A stretch of 64,000 nucleotides of DNA from Pirellulaceae bacterium. GTDB taxonomy: Bacteria > Planctomycetota > Planctomycetia > Pirellulales > Pirellulaceae. Below the pieces are notes generated by a model. That model was not told where the DNA came from and made no database searches. It saw nothing but the letters and a program-made list of their open reading frames with translations. Positions 43,301-51,365 of this stretch are shown one piece after another. The stretch covers positions 43,917-107,916 of the forward strand of contig JANQLU010000075.1 in NCBI GenBank assembly GCA_028280445.1. The letters are read 5' to 3'. The position numbers were made by a program, and so were the translations under genes. Numbering within the stretch: position 1 is the stretch's first letter; every line of letters begins with the position of its first letter.

Positions 43301-46166
43301 TTGCCAAGTTGTTTGGTTCGGCGATCCAATCGTTATGTTGTATTTCAATGAGAACTATCGCAGGAATGGCCTTTTGCCAGACAATGCGCGCGTCTTTGGA
43401 TGAAACGAGGGAAAGCTCGATTGTCGTAGAATCGATTTGACGTGTAAGCAAAAGAAACAACTCCGAGTACCCAGCCAATCGCAATATTTGTGGCGGTTTG
43501 GCGGGTTGAAAACCAAGATCGTGCACCGGTGCCAAAATTTCGCCGGTTGATAATTTAACTCGGAGAAGCTGTCGGCCAGCAATGAAGATCGCGTCTCCGT
43601 TGGATTGACACGTCAACGGATAGACAATGTCAGCATCATATTGCAATTTGCAAGACGACAGTGTCGTGCCATCTTTTCCAGAAACCGTTGCCATAAACCA
43701 TTCAGTCACCCCTTTTAACGATCTACTGCGGACGACGCTTACAACATCCGATATCGTATCTTTGTCTGCATCGTACAACATCGATGAGTTGAAAAATTTA
43801 GAAGATTGAATCTTTTGATTCTCTTTGCCAAAGTCGACGGTTTGATGCCACAATACTTTGCCACTTGCTCCGGAGATCGCCAGAAAAGATGCTTTCAATT
43901 TCCTCTTGCTTATCTGACTTCCTCGCCAAATTAGATCTCCCACTGAATCTCCATCGATGTCATGTGAGCTTGGCTGGAGTTCTGGATTTGCCCTAAAGAA
44001 TTGAACATCTTTTTGGGAATACTCAAGTTGTTTCTTACTTTCCGAATTTGGTTTACTTTGATAGCCGGGAATTGGAAAAGAAGCTTTCCAGATTGGAGAA
44101 CAGGTTTTTGCATCCAGAAACTCAATTCCGTTTTGATGAATCCAGACAATACGTTTTTTGTTTTGGCCTGTGTAGATTTGGTAGGTGCCATTGAAACCCT
44201 GGGTACACAAATGAAATTTTCGATCATCCAATCCAACGGTGTATTTCAAGGTTTTTCCTTGAGTCACATCAAAACGATACGACTCGCTCAGTCGATGTGG
44301 TGCAGACAGACGTAGCGTGTATGAACCTTCAGCTAATCCAATCGGTTTAGCGTGAGGAACATTAAACGAAGCGGTCGTGTGTCCCTCGATATCAATGATT
44401 TCAGCAGAAAGCGGTGCACCGGATGTCTTGAGTTCCAAGGATCCCATCTGTGATGCACGGTAGCTGCGAATTCCGTAGATCGCGAGCAATACAACAATTA
44501 CACCCAATTGGAATGTTAATGCCGCCGGGCGAATTCGCGATCGCCGCCGCATGCCCCAACGTAGTATCTTCTTGGCCACTGGGTCTGAATAGACAGAGAC
44601 TGTTTCACCAGCAAGCCAGCGTTGGACATCTGTCGACAGCAACTTTGTATTTTCATATCGCTCAGCGATCTCTTTGCTCATGGCTTTGTTACAGATCGCA
44701 TTCAAGGCAGGGGCAATTTGCGCGTTGAACTCTCTCGGTTGCGGTGACGGTGCATTGATGATCTTGTCTAACAAGCGTTGACGATCAGAATCCTGATGTG
44801 GCGGGTGTCCAACCAGAATTTCGAACAAGATTGCTCCCAAACCATAAATGTCAGAGCGAGATTCGATCTGGTCTATCTGGCCCGCTGCTTGTTCAGGCGA
44901 CATGTATGCTGGCGTTCCAAATACCGTACCTTCGATCGTGTTGCCCTGCTTGGAAGCGTCGGTGATTGCCGTACTCTGTTCAGAATCGTTCCCCATTTCA
45001 TGAGATAGTTTTGCCAGCCCCCAGTCCAATACCATGACCTCACCAAATTCACCAAGGATGACATTTTCAGGCTTGAGATCACGATGTATGACACCGCGTG
45101 TATGCGCGTATCCAACTGCATTGCAGACATTGACAAATGCATCTAAAAGTTGACGTAGCGCCATTGGATTTTGGTTTTCAACACCCGTGTGATAGTCGCT
45201 GATAGCCTCGCCCAGAGTTCTTCCCCGAACAAATTGCATCGTATAGAACGGCTGCTTGTCGGCTCCACCACGATCCAGTTCGTGAACGGGTACAATATTG
45301 GGGTGTTCCAACTGTCCAGTTACACGGGCTTCACGAACAAATCTTTGCCATACTTCTGAATCAGGGCTTTCCGTTTTTCGGATTTCCTTGAGGGCAACAT
45401 CTCGATTGAGATCGTTGTCGTGAACCAACCAAACCCTTCCAAGTCCGCCTTCCTTGTGAATGCGAATCATCGAATATCGTTCGGCTTTTTTGTCATCACC
45501 TGTCTCAAGACAGGTCAAAAGTATATTTCCGGAAAAATTTGGCAGTTCAATCAGGGAAGCTCTGACCTCAGGGTCAGCCACTCGCTCGATGACGTCACGT
45601 ACCGCCGCATCTGAAATAATATTTCTGGTCGCGTTTTCGTTTTGCTCTTGATCCGTCAGAGTACTCAAAGTGAGTCTTTCAATTTTGACGCGATCATCGC
45701 CGCTAATCCAATTACGTTCCAACAAAATTGATGCAAGTGATTCCTGTTGACGATTTGCCCAAGCATCACAGACGTCCACAAACTGCTGGGGGTCGATTAT
45801 TCCAAGCTGCAGGCTGATCACTGCAAATAGAAGGTTTTGTTCTGGTCCGAGCTTTTTACTTTGATCTGGTTCTTGAGTCTGGTTCCTGTTCAGTTCACCT
45901 GCTTTCTTGAAAGCTAAAGCAATCTGGGCATGGTTTTCAGGAAAACGTTGGAAATAAGACTCAATGGTTGGAAATTCATTGTTTTTGTGCAGATAGTACA
46001 ACTCGACATACAATAATTCAGAAAGCAAGTCTGCCCGCAACGATGGATCACAACTTGCCAATTCCGTTTCGAGCATCGGTCGCCGACCAGCAAGAATCTG
46101 ATCTTCGAAAGCATTACACATTCGATTGATAATTTGCAAGCGCGCGATAAAATCCCGTTCACTCAT
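40365..46166 (-). CDS. Giant Ser/Thr protein kinase with FG-GAP/PQQ-like ectodomain
   Basis: About 1933 residues. After an N-terminal adaptor region (1-225) comes a PknB-type kinase domain (about 235-530) with a glycine loop EGGLGRVW, catalytic VIHRDLKPENVI, DWG instead of DFG (common in this group) and GTPAYMSPEQ. One membrane helix follows near 550 (LTFQLGVIVVLLAIYGI). The large outer part holds many Ca-binding FG-GAP/VCBS-like turns (HDIDGDSVGDLIWRG, ADLDSDGKQEIIVPS, GPDLDGDGFSEIF, GDLNRDGVPDFAYS). Six or so helices close the protein. The ATG at 46166 overlaps the sigma stop in ATGAGTGA; the GTG at 46181 is the alternative. Likely senses an extracellular ligand and signals with the partner sigma factor. 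Confidence 0.9.
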   Translation of the reverse strand: MSERDFIARLQIINRMCNAFEDQILAGRRPMLETELASCDPSLRADLLSELLYVELYYLHKNNEFPTIESYFQRFPENHAQIALAFKKAGELNRNQTQEPDQSKKLGPEQNLLFAVISLQLGIIDPQQFVDVCDAWANRQQESLASILLERNWISGDDRVKIERLTLSTLTDQEQNENATRNIISDAAVRDVIERVADPEVRASLIELPNFSGNILLTCLETGDDKKAERYSMIRIHKEGGLGRVWLVHDNDLNRDVALKEIRKTESPDSEVWQRFVREARVTGQLEHPNIVPVHELDRGGADKQPFYTMQFVRGRTLGEAISDYHTGVENQNPMALRQLLDAFVNVCNAVGYAHTRGVIHRDLKPENVILGEFGEVMVLDWGLAKLSHEMGNDSEQSTAITDASKQGNTIEGTVFGTPAYMSPEQAAGQIDQIESRSDIYGLGAILFEILVGHPPHQDSDRQRLLDKIINAPSPQPREFNAQIAPALNAICNKAMSKEIAERYENTKLLSTDVQRWLAGETVSVYSDPVAKKILRWGMRRRSRIRPAALTFQLGVIVVLLAIYGIRSYRASQMGSLELKTSGAPLSAEIIDIEGHTTASFNVPHAKPIGLAEGSYTLRLSAPHRLSESYRFDVTQGKTLKYTVGLDDRKFHLCTQGFNGTYQIYTGQNKKRIVWIHQNGIEFLDAKTCSPIWKASFPIPGYQSKPNSESKKQLEYSQKDVQFFRANPELQPSSHDIDGDSVGDLIWRGSQISKRKLKASFLAISGASGKVLWHQTVDFGKENQKIQSSKFFNSSMLYDADKDTISDVVSVVRSRSLKGVTEWFMATVSGKDGTTLSSCKLQYDADIVYPLTCQSNGDAIFIAGRQLLRVKLSTGEILAPVHDLGFQPAKPPQILRLAGYSELFLLLTRQIDSTTIELSLVSSKDARIVWQKAIPAIVLIEIQHNDWIAEPNNLAKGLPIGNWPLCADLDSDGKQEIIVPSRHHSLSNWSGLLAIDVTTGKQLWQVNLKTSQDIYSFSQSTLTPVRYPQQLDNFVVGPDLDGDGFSEIFVTSHGEYERILDKEFTAKTLSKSWCWKVQESIYVTAISGQDGSKLWTCKHLPEAKRTFFLENYHVDSLQWWHDSEDGLPGLVVGIKRDRGIDASRYSFLVSIGSGKINQHIPDLVSVSGIDLDGDSIRDMVGVGTRTNGQHGLFLNRGSPQKAWSRLGTWIPVQTEINRSHSSFENFKPDAADTEQHFGYIQSALARSWLPDQYDLNGDGMTDVINISLFEDNENGEDNGLLEVVDGATGDRLWQYENNVFHEPDRIRVCGDFDCDGVVDLLSVIGGEYALISGKNGRSAPIDKPVDQESVDWPNLNACGDLNRDGVPDFAYSYRAKDNANQKNRTIQYPPKNKNVAVISGQDGLVLWTKSAEPFQRIEAVKCDVNETSHLATTSQQSNRQTLSLLSGIDGSELWSRSWSSTAPRLIMKPLDLDRKAGEDILVAEYFSSRTSDEEEKTKAEKNKCRLQFFSGKTGESLAAPQYLKFHPRLSAFSSPKHSIFHANVRDLGPIICIEFASREAGRYIAILDGQLKLIYETETAGICETGRGIVAHDLDSDGFDELIYVNGQVVEVWKGVFAEKQWECKLADAPSSILKIIEGNRATGPMIIVRSGHAAVGLAPDSGEILMRWPSSQLLIDPDVNSIPRCLVRGEAGTICYYGQPTNSSVPPLLSRRSFSQTHPASQDDPRLARNLPWVPPEFALNTAVYLSWGITPLIWFGTCLALLILSLKRRSMNLVMLFVGMLMVAGFAYVTQLVPQGFWFYQTCFETGANYMVWDFLIPKWCLLAVGLPLVVFPYLLIDSVVQSNYKRLKVLGVLTLAACLIRALVLVCWDSQFAHPSEHYSLTGWYLIGFMGVHDAAWLFVLMTIFKQAVKFCSWVSGRMRLRVKLEQKIA

Positions 46167-46752
46167 TTTTCCATGTTTCACGTATTAGTCTCGTGTAACG
46201 TTCGATTGTTGGAATCGAGCGTCCAAGTTGTGCAGCAATCTCACGATTTTTAAAACCTTGAAGTTTGAGGATCGCTACCTGAGCTTGCTGTTCATCCAAT
46301 TTTTCAAGTTGCATGCGAATATCATCAGCGATAATTGCGGCAAATTCTGGCGTTGGCTCAGAACATGGCAATTGCTGAAAACCATCGGAAACCGATGAAT
46401 GTCCGCATATCGTAATAAACGAAATATCTGCCCGAATGCCATCAATCCCTTTTTTGCTGCGGCGTATTTGATCAATCGCTTTGCGTTCCGCAATCACCGC
46501 CAGAAGTTTCCATAAATCCTGCCGACTGTTGACGTCGTGATAACGCCCTTCCTTTAATGCATGAAAACAAGCTTGACACGTATCAAGGACCACGTCTTCT
46601 TCGTCAGCCACAGATTTGCTCGATGTTCTCAATCGGTCGCTTACTAGCCGTGTAAGCCGTTGCAAGAAGTGACTCCAGAGTTTTCCAGCTGCATCGTCAC
46701 TGCCATCCTTGAGTTGACCGATCCATTGAGTGACCGTTGATTGATTTGACAA
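46159..46752 (-). CDS. ECF sigma factor paired with the giant kinase
   Basis: A 197-residue ECF sigma factor. Region 2 is seen in LTRLVSDRLRTSSKSVADEE, DVVLDTCQACFHALKEGR and LWKLLAVIAERKAIDQIRR. Region 4 is LDEQQAQVAILKLQGFKNRE, then IAAQLGRSIPTIERYTRLIR. The start is taken as a TTG at 46752 with GGAGG 7 bases upstream; the GTG at 46797 lacks a site. No anti-sigma factor is adjacent, and the kinase gene begins inside its stop. In planctomycetes such sigma factors are thought to be controlled by phosphorylation by the linked kinase. Confidence 0.88.
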   Translation of the reverse strand: MSNQSTVTQWIGQLKDGSDDAAGKLWSHFLQRLTRLVSDRLRTSSKSVADEEDVVLDTCQACFHALKEGRYHDVNSRQDLWKLLAVIAERKAIDQIRRSKKGIDGIRADISFITICGHSSVSDGFQQLPCSEPTPEFAAIIADDIRMQLEKLDEQQAQVAILKLQGFKNREIAAQLGRSIPTIERYTRLIRETWKNE

Positions 46753-47262
46753 AGGGCGTCCTCCAACTGGTCGTATCGCTTCACAACGTATGCGCACGTA
46801 GTACGAATTTTTAACGAAAGCGGTAATGAGTTTGAGCAGCTAACTTCGGATTTTCCCTAGATCTTCCCCAGGAGCGAGCCGCATTCCTGGCTACCCAGTT
46901 TGGGTCGAGAAAAAAGCGCTAAAGCGAGGGACGCAATGCCAGAAATCACATCGATCACACATCGAATTCAATTCAGCCCAAAAGCTCACTTCATGTCTTG
47001 GAAACATGCACTGTACGGATCAGAAACGCGAGCTAACCTCATGTCAACTCGTGACTTTATCCCATAAAACTTTAAGAGAGAAACAGCTTTAGCAACTATT
47101 TCCCTCTTTGAAATTATGGTTTATCTAACCCTAAAACACAGCATTTCTTTTCAGCAACTAAGTTGTGACTTTTTAGTTGAGCAGTACTCTCCCATCAGCT
47201 GATGCTGCACTGCGAAAGGTCATTGAATTCAATCCCACACAACAATATCGATTCGCTTGGAC
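46753..47262. other. Intergenic upstream of the sigma/kinase operon
   Basis: No gene. Contains the presumed promoter of the operon; no clear autoregulatory motif was seen. Confidence 0.4.
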
Positions 47263-47387
47263 CTAGGTAGCGTTGATTAAATGTGAGCGGCAAGGCGCTA
47301 GCCGCCGGTGAACCTCAAATACCGGCGGCTAGCGCCTTGCCGCTCACATCAAATTCACAGCTTTCCGATTTAATCAACGCTGCCTAG
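47263..47387. repeat. Palindromic element family B, complete copy
   Basis: A near-perfect nested palindrome. The inner stem is 27 base pairs: GTGAGCGGCAAGGCGCTAGC with CGCCGGT, an 11-base loop and the exact complement. The outer arms AGGTAGCGTTGATTAAAT and ATTTAATCAACGCTGCCT also pair. It lies between a divergent sigma/kinase promoter region and the end of a PEP-CTERM gene. Confidence 0.9.
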
Positions 47388-47428
47388 CTGTTTACATTCC
47401 GCCTAGTCCCGACAGCACGGAAAATCTA

Positions 47429-48178
47429 TCAACGGCTGAAGACGATTCGTGGCTTAGACTTGCGTCGTCTTGTTAAAACAAATCCCATTAGCAGTACCGA
47501 GGCAGCAATGGAAGTGGCCGCGGGCTCTGGCACCGCATGAACCAGGAGCGCAGCGTGCCTGCCTTGGTCTGAGCTAAAGGAACTGCTCGTTGCAGGATTT
47601 GGCAAGTCGGTTTGAAACAAGCCGTGCCGATACGTCTCGTCCAGACCTGCAGTCGTTTCGTACCACTGAATGGACGTCCCATCATTTGCTTGTCCCCACG
47701 CATTTTCTACTAGTGCGAGCCAGTAATCACCAGCACCCAGGCTCAGTTGAGGAATATTAAAGTGGAATTCAAATACATCGAAGTTATTTGTGTCAAAGCC
47801 CGAATCTGTTAACAGTCCACCACTGGGACTGACACTACCAGATGCAAGAGGACTGCCTGACGGGTGAGATGTACCACTATAGACCGCCCAGGCAAGCCCA
47901 CCAAAACCTTCCAAAACACCGTTTCCTTGAAAAGTACCGGTTTCGATCAATGCGACCGTAAAACCTGAGACCTTAGTGGGATTGGACAATACAAATTGTT
48001 CTGCTGTTCGATGAATTGACAGCTCACCGGATGGGGACCCCGCCACAATTGAGTACTGGTCGTACACAACGAAATCTGCCATTGAAGATCGACTCACACA
48101 ACAAGCGAAAATGGCAAACAGAATGATTGGAACGAATCGTCGCGGGAATATTTTGAATGATCTGTTAATCGTATTCAT
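47429..48178 (-). CDS. PEP-CTERM sorted secreted protein
   Basis: A 249-residue protein with a long signal peptide (FVPIILFAIFACCVSRSSMA, cleavage before DFVVYD) and a PEP-CTERM tail (AVPEPAATSIA, hydrophobic helix, TRRRKSK). The mature domain is beta-rich (FVLSNPTKVSGFTVALIETG, LSLGAGDYWLALVENAWGQA) and reminds of the choice-of-anchor type of sandwich found in PEP-CTERM proteins. The start is taken as the ATG at 48178; a GTG five codons upstream is possible. It follows the large repeat protein on the same strand by 76 bases and could share its transcript. Confidence 0.87.
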   Translation of the reverse strand: MNTINRSFKIFPRRFVPIILFAIFACCVSRSSMADFVVYDQYSIVAGSPSGELSIHRTAEQFVLSNPTKVSGFTVALIETGTFQGNGVLEGFGGLAWAVYSGTSHPSGSPLASGSVSPSGGLLTDSGFDTNNFDVFEFHFNIPQLSLGAGDYWLALVENAWGQANDGTSIQWYETTAGLDETYRHGLFQTDLPNPATSSSFSSDQGRHAALLVHAVPEPAATSIAASVLLMGFVLTRRRKSKPRIVFSR

Positions 48179-48253
48179 TAGTTTGTCTTTCACGTCTGAA
48201 ATTGTAATTCGAAAAATTGTGAACAGGATTCAACCTATGCCAGATCAGCCAGA

Positions 48254-50365
48254 TCAATTGAAACGGCGTCGTCGAGTTAGTCCGAACGCCAGGAATGCCA
48301 GGCCAAACAGTCCTGCTGTTGCTGGTTCAGGTACCGAAGTAAACAAGACAACATCGTTGCCATCTCCGCCAGCATAAGAAATAAATAAGTTCATTCCGCC
48401 GAAGTTACCAACTACAGCTCCTTCCTCCAGACCTTGGTAGTTGCCAAACAGCGCCCCATCAACATTGGCAATGACAAATTCTTCATCAAAGTCGAGACTG
48501 AATCCGTTGAGCAGACCAATTGACAACTGCCCATCCAATGTCAAATCACCATCGATATTTAGCCGGTCGTATTCACCAGGATTCAAACCACCGAGTTCAA
48601 AGAAAGAAACCGAGTCAGAGCCCAAGACGACGCTTCCTTCATAGTGGATGACATCGGGGCTGTTGCCGGGGCGCAAATCGCCTTCGTAATACACGGTGCC
48701 TGTACCAGTGAACGCACCCGACCCGCTTTGCGATCCAAAGAAAACGGTATTGCTGTTTTCAGACGTGCGAATCTCTGTGCCATTGTGGACGACGTCGTCG
48801 TAGAATGTCGTTGTTGCACCACCTGAAGTTACAATTTGCCCTCCGGTATCATTCAATAAATCTCCGAGCACGTCTGCCGGTCCGCCACTAAATGCCATCA
48901 CAGCTTGGTTGGTCCAGCCTCCTTCTGCAATGTACTGACCTCGCCCAGTAATGAGTCCGCCGCTAAGATTCGTGATGTCCTGTTCGAATCGAACTGTACC
49001 TCCAAAATTGTTGATCTCACCTGAGTTGGAGTTCCCTGCAGCCGTCATCCGCAGCATCTCACCAACAGTGGTGTACAACTCGCCCGTCGACAAATTGTTG
49101 GTAACAACGCCTATGGTTCCAGTGCCGTGAATGGTACCGGTATTGGCAAGGAGCACACCAACAAGATTGACTGAACCGTTATTCAGACTCGACATGTTGG
49201 CGGCGTCAGTAAATGCCGCATGATTTACCGTACCAGTCATGGTGCCGCTCACAGCATTGATCGAGTCAAATTCGGCGAATGACGTCTGGCCAAAATCCAA
49301 TTGACCACCATTTAAATTGACATTACCTGTCGACCAGATCTTGGTCGTTCCACCGACGGTCACCTGTCCGCCGGTGTTAATGTTGAGTGTCCCGTTGCCA
49401 CCTGCACCGGTTGTGGTTCCACCAATATAGAGATTCGAAGAGTTGTTCCATTGAGATCCACTACCATCAATTGTCGCCGTGCCGTTTGATCCGGCGTTGT
49501 ATCCAATGAAACCGCTTGTGTTAGTAACTACTCCACCAGTGAACACGTTCAACGTACTGGTACCACCTGAGTAGCCGACATACAACGCCGAAGAGTTGTT
49601 CCATTGGGAACCGCCGTTAACGTTGGCATCTCCGGTTGACGTCGTGCCGTGTCCGATAAAACCAGTGGTGTTGGTAACAACAGCGCCAGATGTTACGTTC
49701 AAAATGCCGTTTCCAGTGGCCCCAACGCGCAGGCTTGAAGTGTTGTTCCATTGGGACCCCGCACCGGTTACGGTTGTGGTACCTGCAGACCCGGAAAGGC
49801 GGCCGATATAGCCAATTGTATTGTTCGCAACACCACCTGATTCAATCCGAAAGATTCCCGATATGTCCATGCCGGCACCACTGACCGTCAGCGAAGTCCC
49901 CGCAGCATGTGAACCATCGACAGTAAACCAAGCACCATCCAGAATTTCAGCAGCGCCACTGTTAAGGTGAACGCCCTGAGTTTTAAGCCGTGTAAAAGAA
50001 TCTCCCGAAATAGACAAGGCAGAGAACGATCCACTGTTGATAGTCAATTGTCGCTGGGTGAAGGTGTCTTGGTTGACTAATGTCACGAAACCATCGACGA
50101 CATGAAACCGTCCGACACTCGGACGGACCGCAACCGTTGATCCATTCCACCAGACTTCGTAGGTTGCCGACGTGCCGAATCGAGCAGTTGCCGAAGAACT
50201 GGGGGCGTTGAACCCAACCCAGTTAACGCCATTGTGATAGAAGGGATCGGGTGTTCCAGAGAAATTGTTCCAGACTACAGTTTGGGCACTTGCGTCATGG
50301 TGGTGAAGAAAGATTGTGACGATGATAACCCACCATAGCCACCGACGTGAGAAAACAAAACTCAT
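48254..50365 (-). CDS. Large PEP-CTERM repeat protein, autotransporter-passenger-like
   Basis: A 703-residue secreted protein with GAGAGG 6 bases before its ATG, a signal peptide (WWVIIVTIFLHHHDASA) and a tail of SVPEPATAGLFGLAFLAFG, then TRRRRFN. From about residue 170 to 340 there are at least four repeats of some 40 residues built on GSQWNNSS.L.VG....GTLNV..GGVVTNT.GFIG. This unit folds as a beta-helix in planctomycete and autotransporter-like passenger proteins. Further beta-helix-like strands follow, and near the end comes a DLTLDGQLSIGLLNGFSLDF block like that before autotransporter domains. Probably a surface adhesin or matrix protein. Upstream of the PEP-CTERM gene at 47429 on the same strand. 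Confidence 0.87.
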   Translation of the reverse strand: MSFVFSRRWLWWVIIVTIFLHHHDASAQTVVWNNFSGTPDPFYHNGVNWVGFNAPSSSATARFGTSATYEVWWNGSTVAVRPSVGRFHVVDGFVTLVNQDTFTQRQLTINSGSFSALSISGDSFTRLKTQGVHLNSGAAEILDGAWFTVDGSHAAGTSLTVSGAGMDISGIFRIESGGVANNTIGYIGRLSGSAGTTTVTGAGSQWNNTSSLRVGATGNGILNVTSGAVVTNTTGFIGHGTTSTGDANVNGGSQWNNSSALYVGYSGGTSTLNVFTGGVVTNTSGFIGYNAGSNGTATIDGSGSQWNNSSNLYIGGTTTGAGGNGTLNINTGGQVTVGGTTKIWSTGNVNLNGGQLDFGQTSFAEFDSINAVSGTMTGTVNHAAFTDAANMSSLNNGSVNLVGVLLANTGTIHGTGTIGVVTNNLSTGELYTTVGEMLRMTAAGNSNSGEINNFGGTVRFEQDITNLSGGLITGRGQYIAEGGWTNQAVMAFSGGPADVLGDLLNDTGGQIVTSGGATTTFYDDVVHNGTEIRTSENSNTVFFGSQSGSGAFTGTGTVYYEGDLRPGNSPDVIHYEGSVVLGSDSVSFFELGGLNPGEYDRLNIDGDLTLDGQLSIGLLNGFSLDFDEEFVIANVDGALFGNYQGLEEGAVVGNFGGMNLFISYAGGDGNDVVLFTSVPEPATAGLFGLAFLAFGLTRRRRFN

Positions 50366-50693
50366 GATCGACCTCTCAGAAAGACTTGCCTTTGATTCTT
50401 GTCAGTTCAAATGATCCGTAACGGTGCAAACCGGACAAAAACTGACGTCTAGATAGATTTTCACTGGGTAGTAATTTCAAAATAAAAATCCGCAGATGGT
50501 TTTCATTCTGCGCCGTCACTACCACCAAATCCGGCAACGCTGGAATTCGGACAGAAAATCCTTGGAGAACTCTGGATTAACAAATTCGAGTGCTTCAAAA
50601 CCCTTGAATCCTGGGGATGTTGTACTTTTAGACAATAATTCTGCCATAATAGATTTTATTGGTCCGAACTATCTCCATTTGGAATCTTGGGAC

Positions 50694-51365
50694 ATGGAAA
50701 CACCTTCTGACGATCGTGATATGGCAAGAAAGCAGGATGGACCTTCCTTTCACGGTTTAATCAATGCTGCCAAAGAAGGAAACGAAAACGCGATTGCTGA
50801 ATTAATCAATTGTTATCGCAAATACATGCTGTTAATTGCCAACAACGAGGTAGGGCAGGATATGAAGGCCAAGCTGGGTGCTTCTGATGCTGTCCAAGAA
50901 TCCGTGATGCATGCTCAATTGAACTTTCATCAGTTTCAAGGGAACACAGAGCCGGAATTAAAGGCCTGGTTGCGCGCGATACTTGGAAACGACATTCGCA
51001 AAAACCGACGCAAATACACGGCATTGAAACGCGACGCCAATCGTGAAATCAACATGCAGGATCAATCCGCAATCGGGCGTGGATTGGCAGACGCACAGCT
51101 GACTCCTAGCAGTGACGCAGTACGTCAGGAAAAAGAGAAGGCGATTTCTGTGGCCATGAGCCAGCTCTCAAAAGAACAGCAACAAGTCATTCGTCTGCGT
51201 AATTTTGAACAGAAAAGTTTTCTTGAGATTGGACAAGAGATGAATCGAACCGCCGATGCCGCGCGGAAATTCTGGGCACGGTCGATTGATTCGCTGAAGA
51301 CTAACTTAAAGGCAGTCGCTCCTGGCCTTGTCGATTTACCGCCTAGTGAGGATGAGAATGAGTGA
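50694..51365 (+). CDS. ECF sigma factor (planctomycete type) paired with the TPR kinase
   Basis: About 223 residues from the ATG at 50694; a longer frame from 50496 lacks coding character. Region 2 (LINCYRKYMLLIANNEVGQD, GASDAVQESVMHAQLNF, LKAWLRAILGNDIRKNRRKY) and region 4 (AMSQLSKEQQQVIRLRNFEQ, SFLEIGQEMNRTADAARKFW) are clear. This matches planctomycete ECF types linked to kinases. Its stop overlaps the kinase start in ATGAGTGA, as in the other pair. Divergent from the large PEP-CTERM repeat protein. Confidence 0.86.
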   Translation: METPSDDRDMARKQDGPSFHGLINAAKEGNENAIAELINCYRKYMLLIANNEVGQDMKAKLGASDAVQESVMHAQLNFHQFQGNTEPELKAWLRAILGNDIRKNRRKYTALKRDANREINMQDQSAIGRGLADAQLTPSSDAVRQEKEKAISVAMSQLSKEQQQVIRLRNFEQKSFLEIGQEMNRTADAARKFWARSIDSLKTNLKAVAPGLVDLPPSEDENE

